A program made the position numbers and the translations under genes. A stretch of DNA of 15,673 nucleotides. It comes from CAZKXU01 sp964556665. Its GTDB lineage: Bacteria > Bdellovibrionota_C > UBA2361 > CAZKXU01. Numbering within the stretch: position 1 is the first letter of the stretch; every line of letters begins with the position of its first letter. The notes under the pieces are model-generated. The model had not been told where the DNA came from. It saw only the letters and a list, made by a program, of their open reading frames with translations, and did not search any database. Positions 14,654 to 15,673 of the stretch are shown one piece after another. The stretch covers positions 1 to 15,673 of the forward strand of contig CAZKXU010000084.1 in assembly GCA_964556665.1 (NCBI GenBank). The letters are read 5' to 3'.

Positions 14654-15538
14654 CTAAACCTCCCTCTTGACTGGAAAAAGAATGGCACGGTTCATATAGA
14701 CTAATACAAATAGAATAACAGCATAAAGCATCTGCCGCAGTGGGCCAAGTATACTTGGTGGAATTTCAAGAAATCGTAGCGGCTCAGGCAGTAAAACAAG
14801 AAAGATAGTAGAGCCTACAACTCCCCAAAAAGATCCTGGACGGCCAACCACGGCAATTGTAAGTATAAAAACCATCTCTGTCAGGCTGAATGAAGATGGG
14901 TCTATATAGCTAATGTAGTAAGAGAAAAAACTCCCGGCCAATCCAGCAAAGATTGAGGCCACTGTAAAACTTACCATCTTAATCATGTTAACTCTCTTTC
15001 CAAGACTTTGAGCCGCAAAATCAAACTCAGCTTGCGCACGTAGAGAACGTGCAAAGGAGTTTCTAAATAGTAGGAGCAATAGTAGTTGTGATACTAGGGC
15101 AGTGCTTAATGCTAAGATAAGAAAGTTACGATTCTCATACATATTATAGTCAAACAGCACAGGCCTTGGGATGCCAGGAATTCCCATTACACCATGAGTA
15201 ACGCTTTTCCAATTAATAAGCAAACTCAACACGACGGAACTAAAGGCAAGTGTCCCAATGGCAAAATAATCATCACTTAACCTAAGTGAGATGTATCCAA
15301 TTAGCAGTGAAAATAATCCGCTCAATGTCATACTTACAAGAGTAGCTCCGAAAAAACCGAAGCCATGTTCCGTGGCCAGTAACGCGGTAGCGTATGCACC
15401 GATAGCATAAATAGAGACATGCGCTAGATTAAATAATCCGCCCATACCAAAGGAGAAGTTAAAGCTCTGCGCAAGTATGAGATAGATACAGATCAGGATC
15501 GCCAGGTGTATATGGTATTCTGTAATTGAAAAGATCAT
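14654..15538 (-). CDS. livM: Branched-chain amino-acid-type ABC transporter permease, LivM
   Basis: The 294-aa membrane protein has the LivM pattern. An N-terminal helix is followed by SFNFSFGMGGLFNLAHVSIYAIGAYATALL, and the central motif LRLSDDYFAIGTLAFSSVVLSLLINW follows. LRAQAEFDFAAQSLGKRVNMIKMVSFTVASIFAGLAGSFFSYYISYIDPSSF is the cytoplasmic coupling loop and next helices. About eight membrane segments are visible. It would pair with a LivH permease that is not in the window: the 135 bp upstream do not encode one. A GGGGAG sequence lies about 20 nt before the ATG, farther than usual. Confidence 0.88.
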   Translation of the reverse strand: MIFSITEYHIHLAILICIYLILAQSFNFSFGMGGLFNLAHVSIYAIGAYATALLATEHGFGFFGATLVSMTLSGLFSLLIGYISLRLSDDYFAIGTLAFSSVVLSLLINWKSVTHGVMGIPGIPRPVLFDYNMYENRNFLILALSTALVSQLLLLLLFRNSFARSLRAQAEFDFAAQSLGKRVNMIKMVSFTVASIFAGLAGSFFSYYISYIDPSSFSLTEMVFILTIAVVGRPGSFWGVVGSTIFLVLLPEPLRFLEIPPSILGPLRQMLYAVILFVLVYMNRAILFPVKREV

Positions 15539-15582
15539 AAATCTGAGAGCTGTTAAGATCTCCCCTTCTTAGACTTTAACGT

Positions 15583-15673
15583 TTAATTGGCACACCTCAT
15601 ATTCCCTTCCCTATCATGCCCCTGACTATTACCCACAAGTATTGAAAAACTTAGTTTGGGATTTTGTCCTTTT
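15583..15673 (-). other. Possible 3' end of a gene running off the window, unrecognised
   Basis: One minus-strand frame stays open from the window edge to a TAA at 15583-15585 (29 codons, ending GHDREGNMRCAN). It does not resemble LivH or any family I know and may be chance. Otherwise the 135 bp upstream of livM show nothing identifiable. Confidence 0.15.

Noticed and set aside
15589..15604. TGGCAC upstream of livM as a sigma-54 -24 element
   Set aside because: On the wrong strand for livM and lacks the matching TTGC -12 element at the required spacing.

Overview
The window looks like part of the chromosome of an uncultivated Gram-negative bacterium with moderate GC content. Lipobox signal peptides, a c-type cytochrome, an NtrC-type response regulator, a YihY/BrkB membrane protein and a LivM/LivG transporter all fit a deltaproteobacteria-like lineage. 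This is inferred from gene content only, and the lineage is uncertain. There is no phage, plasmid or CRISPR signature, and I saw no rRNA or tRNA gene.

Layout. Bases 1-53 are the end of a dispersed repeat. Next come ftsK and an upstream lipoprotein gene in one minus-strand operon (145-3371). Divergent from them is a small protein with an extremely acidic tail (3626-4003). At 4110-4581 is the C-terminal half of an R2-like ferritin-fold protein, cut off exactly at a 186-bp imperfect palindrome (4582-4767). The outer 53 bp of that palindrome are identical, in inverted orientation, to bases 1-53, so the ftsK segment lies between inverted repeats. Then follow a di-heme CcoP-like lipoprotein (5038-5826), a PIN/Phd toxin-antitoxin pair (5885-6606), and a second, unrelated 155-bp palindromic element (6691-6845). 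A three-gene minus-strand operon comes next (6944-10733): a YihY-family membrane protein and two M16 peptidase subunits with complementary motifs. A small Cys-rich putative zinc protein (10798-11079) is divergent from it.

The right third carries an orphan sigma-54-type response regulator (11166-12563), a 440-bp spacer full of inverted repeats, a secreted TPR protein (13004-13906), and livG and livM of a branched-chain-amino-acid-type ABC importer (13914-15538). No livF, livH or binding-protein gene is adjacent.

How the genes work together. FtsK serves chromosome segregation at division. The M16 pair probably forms one heterodimeric protease. The toxin-antitoxin pair appears to regulate itself through a symmetric operator in its promoter. 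LivM and LivG would form part of an inner-membrane importer. The rest are single-gene functions. Most notable are the two palindromic elements bounded by CTAG, the inverted-repeat arrangement with the truncated R2-like gene, the split-motif M16 pair, and several promoters whose predicted start sites fall almost on the ATG. I found no convincing wholly new multi-gene system.
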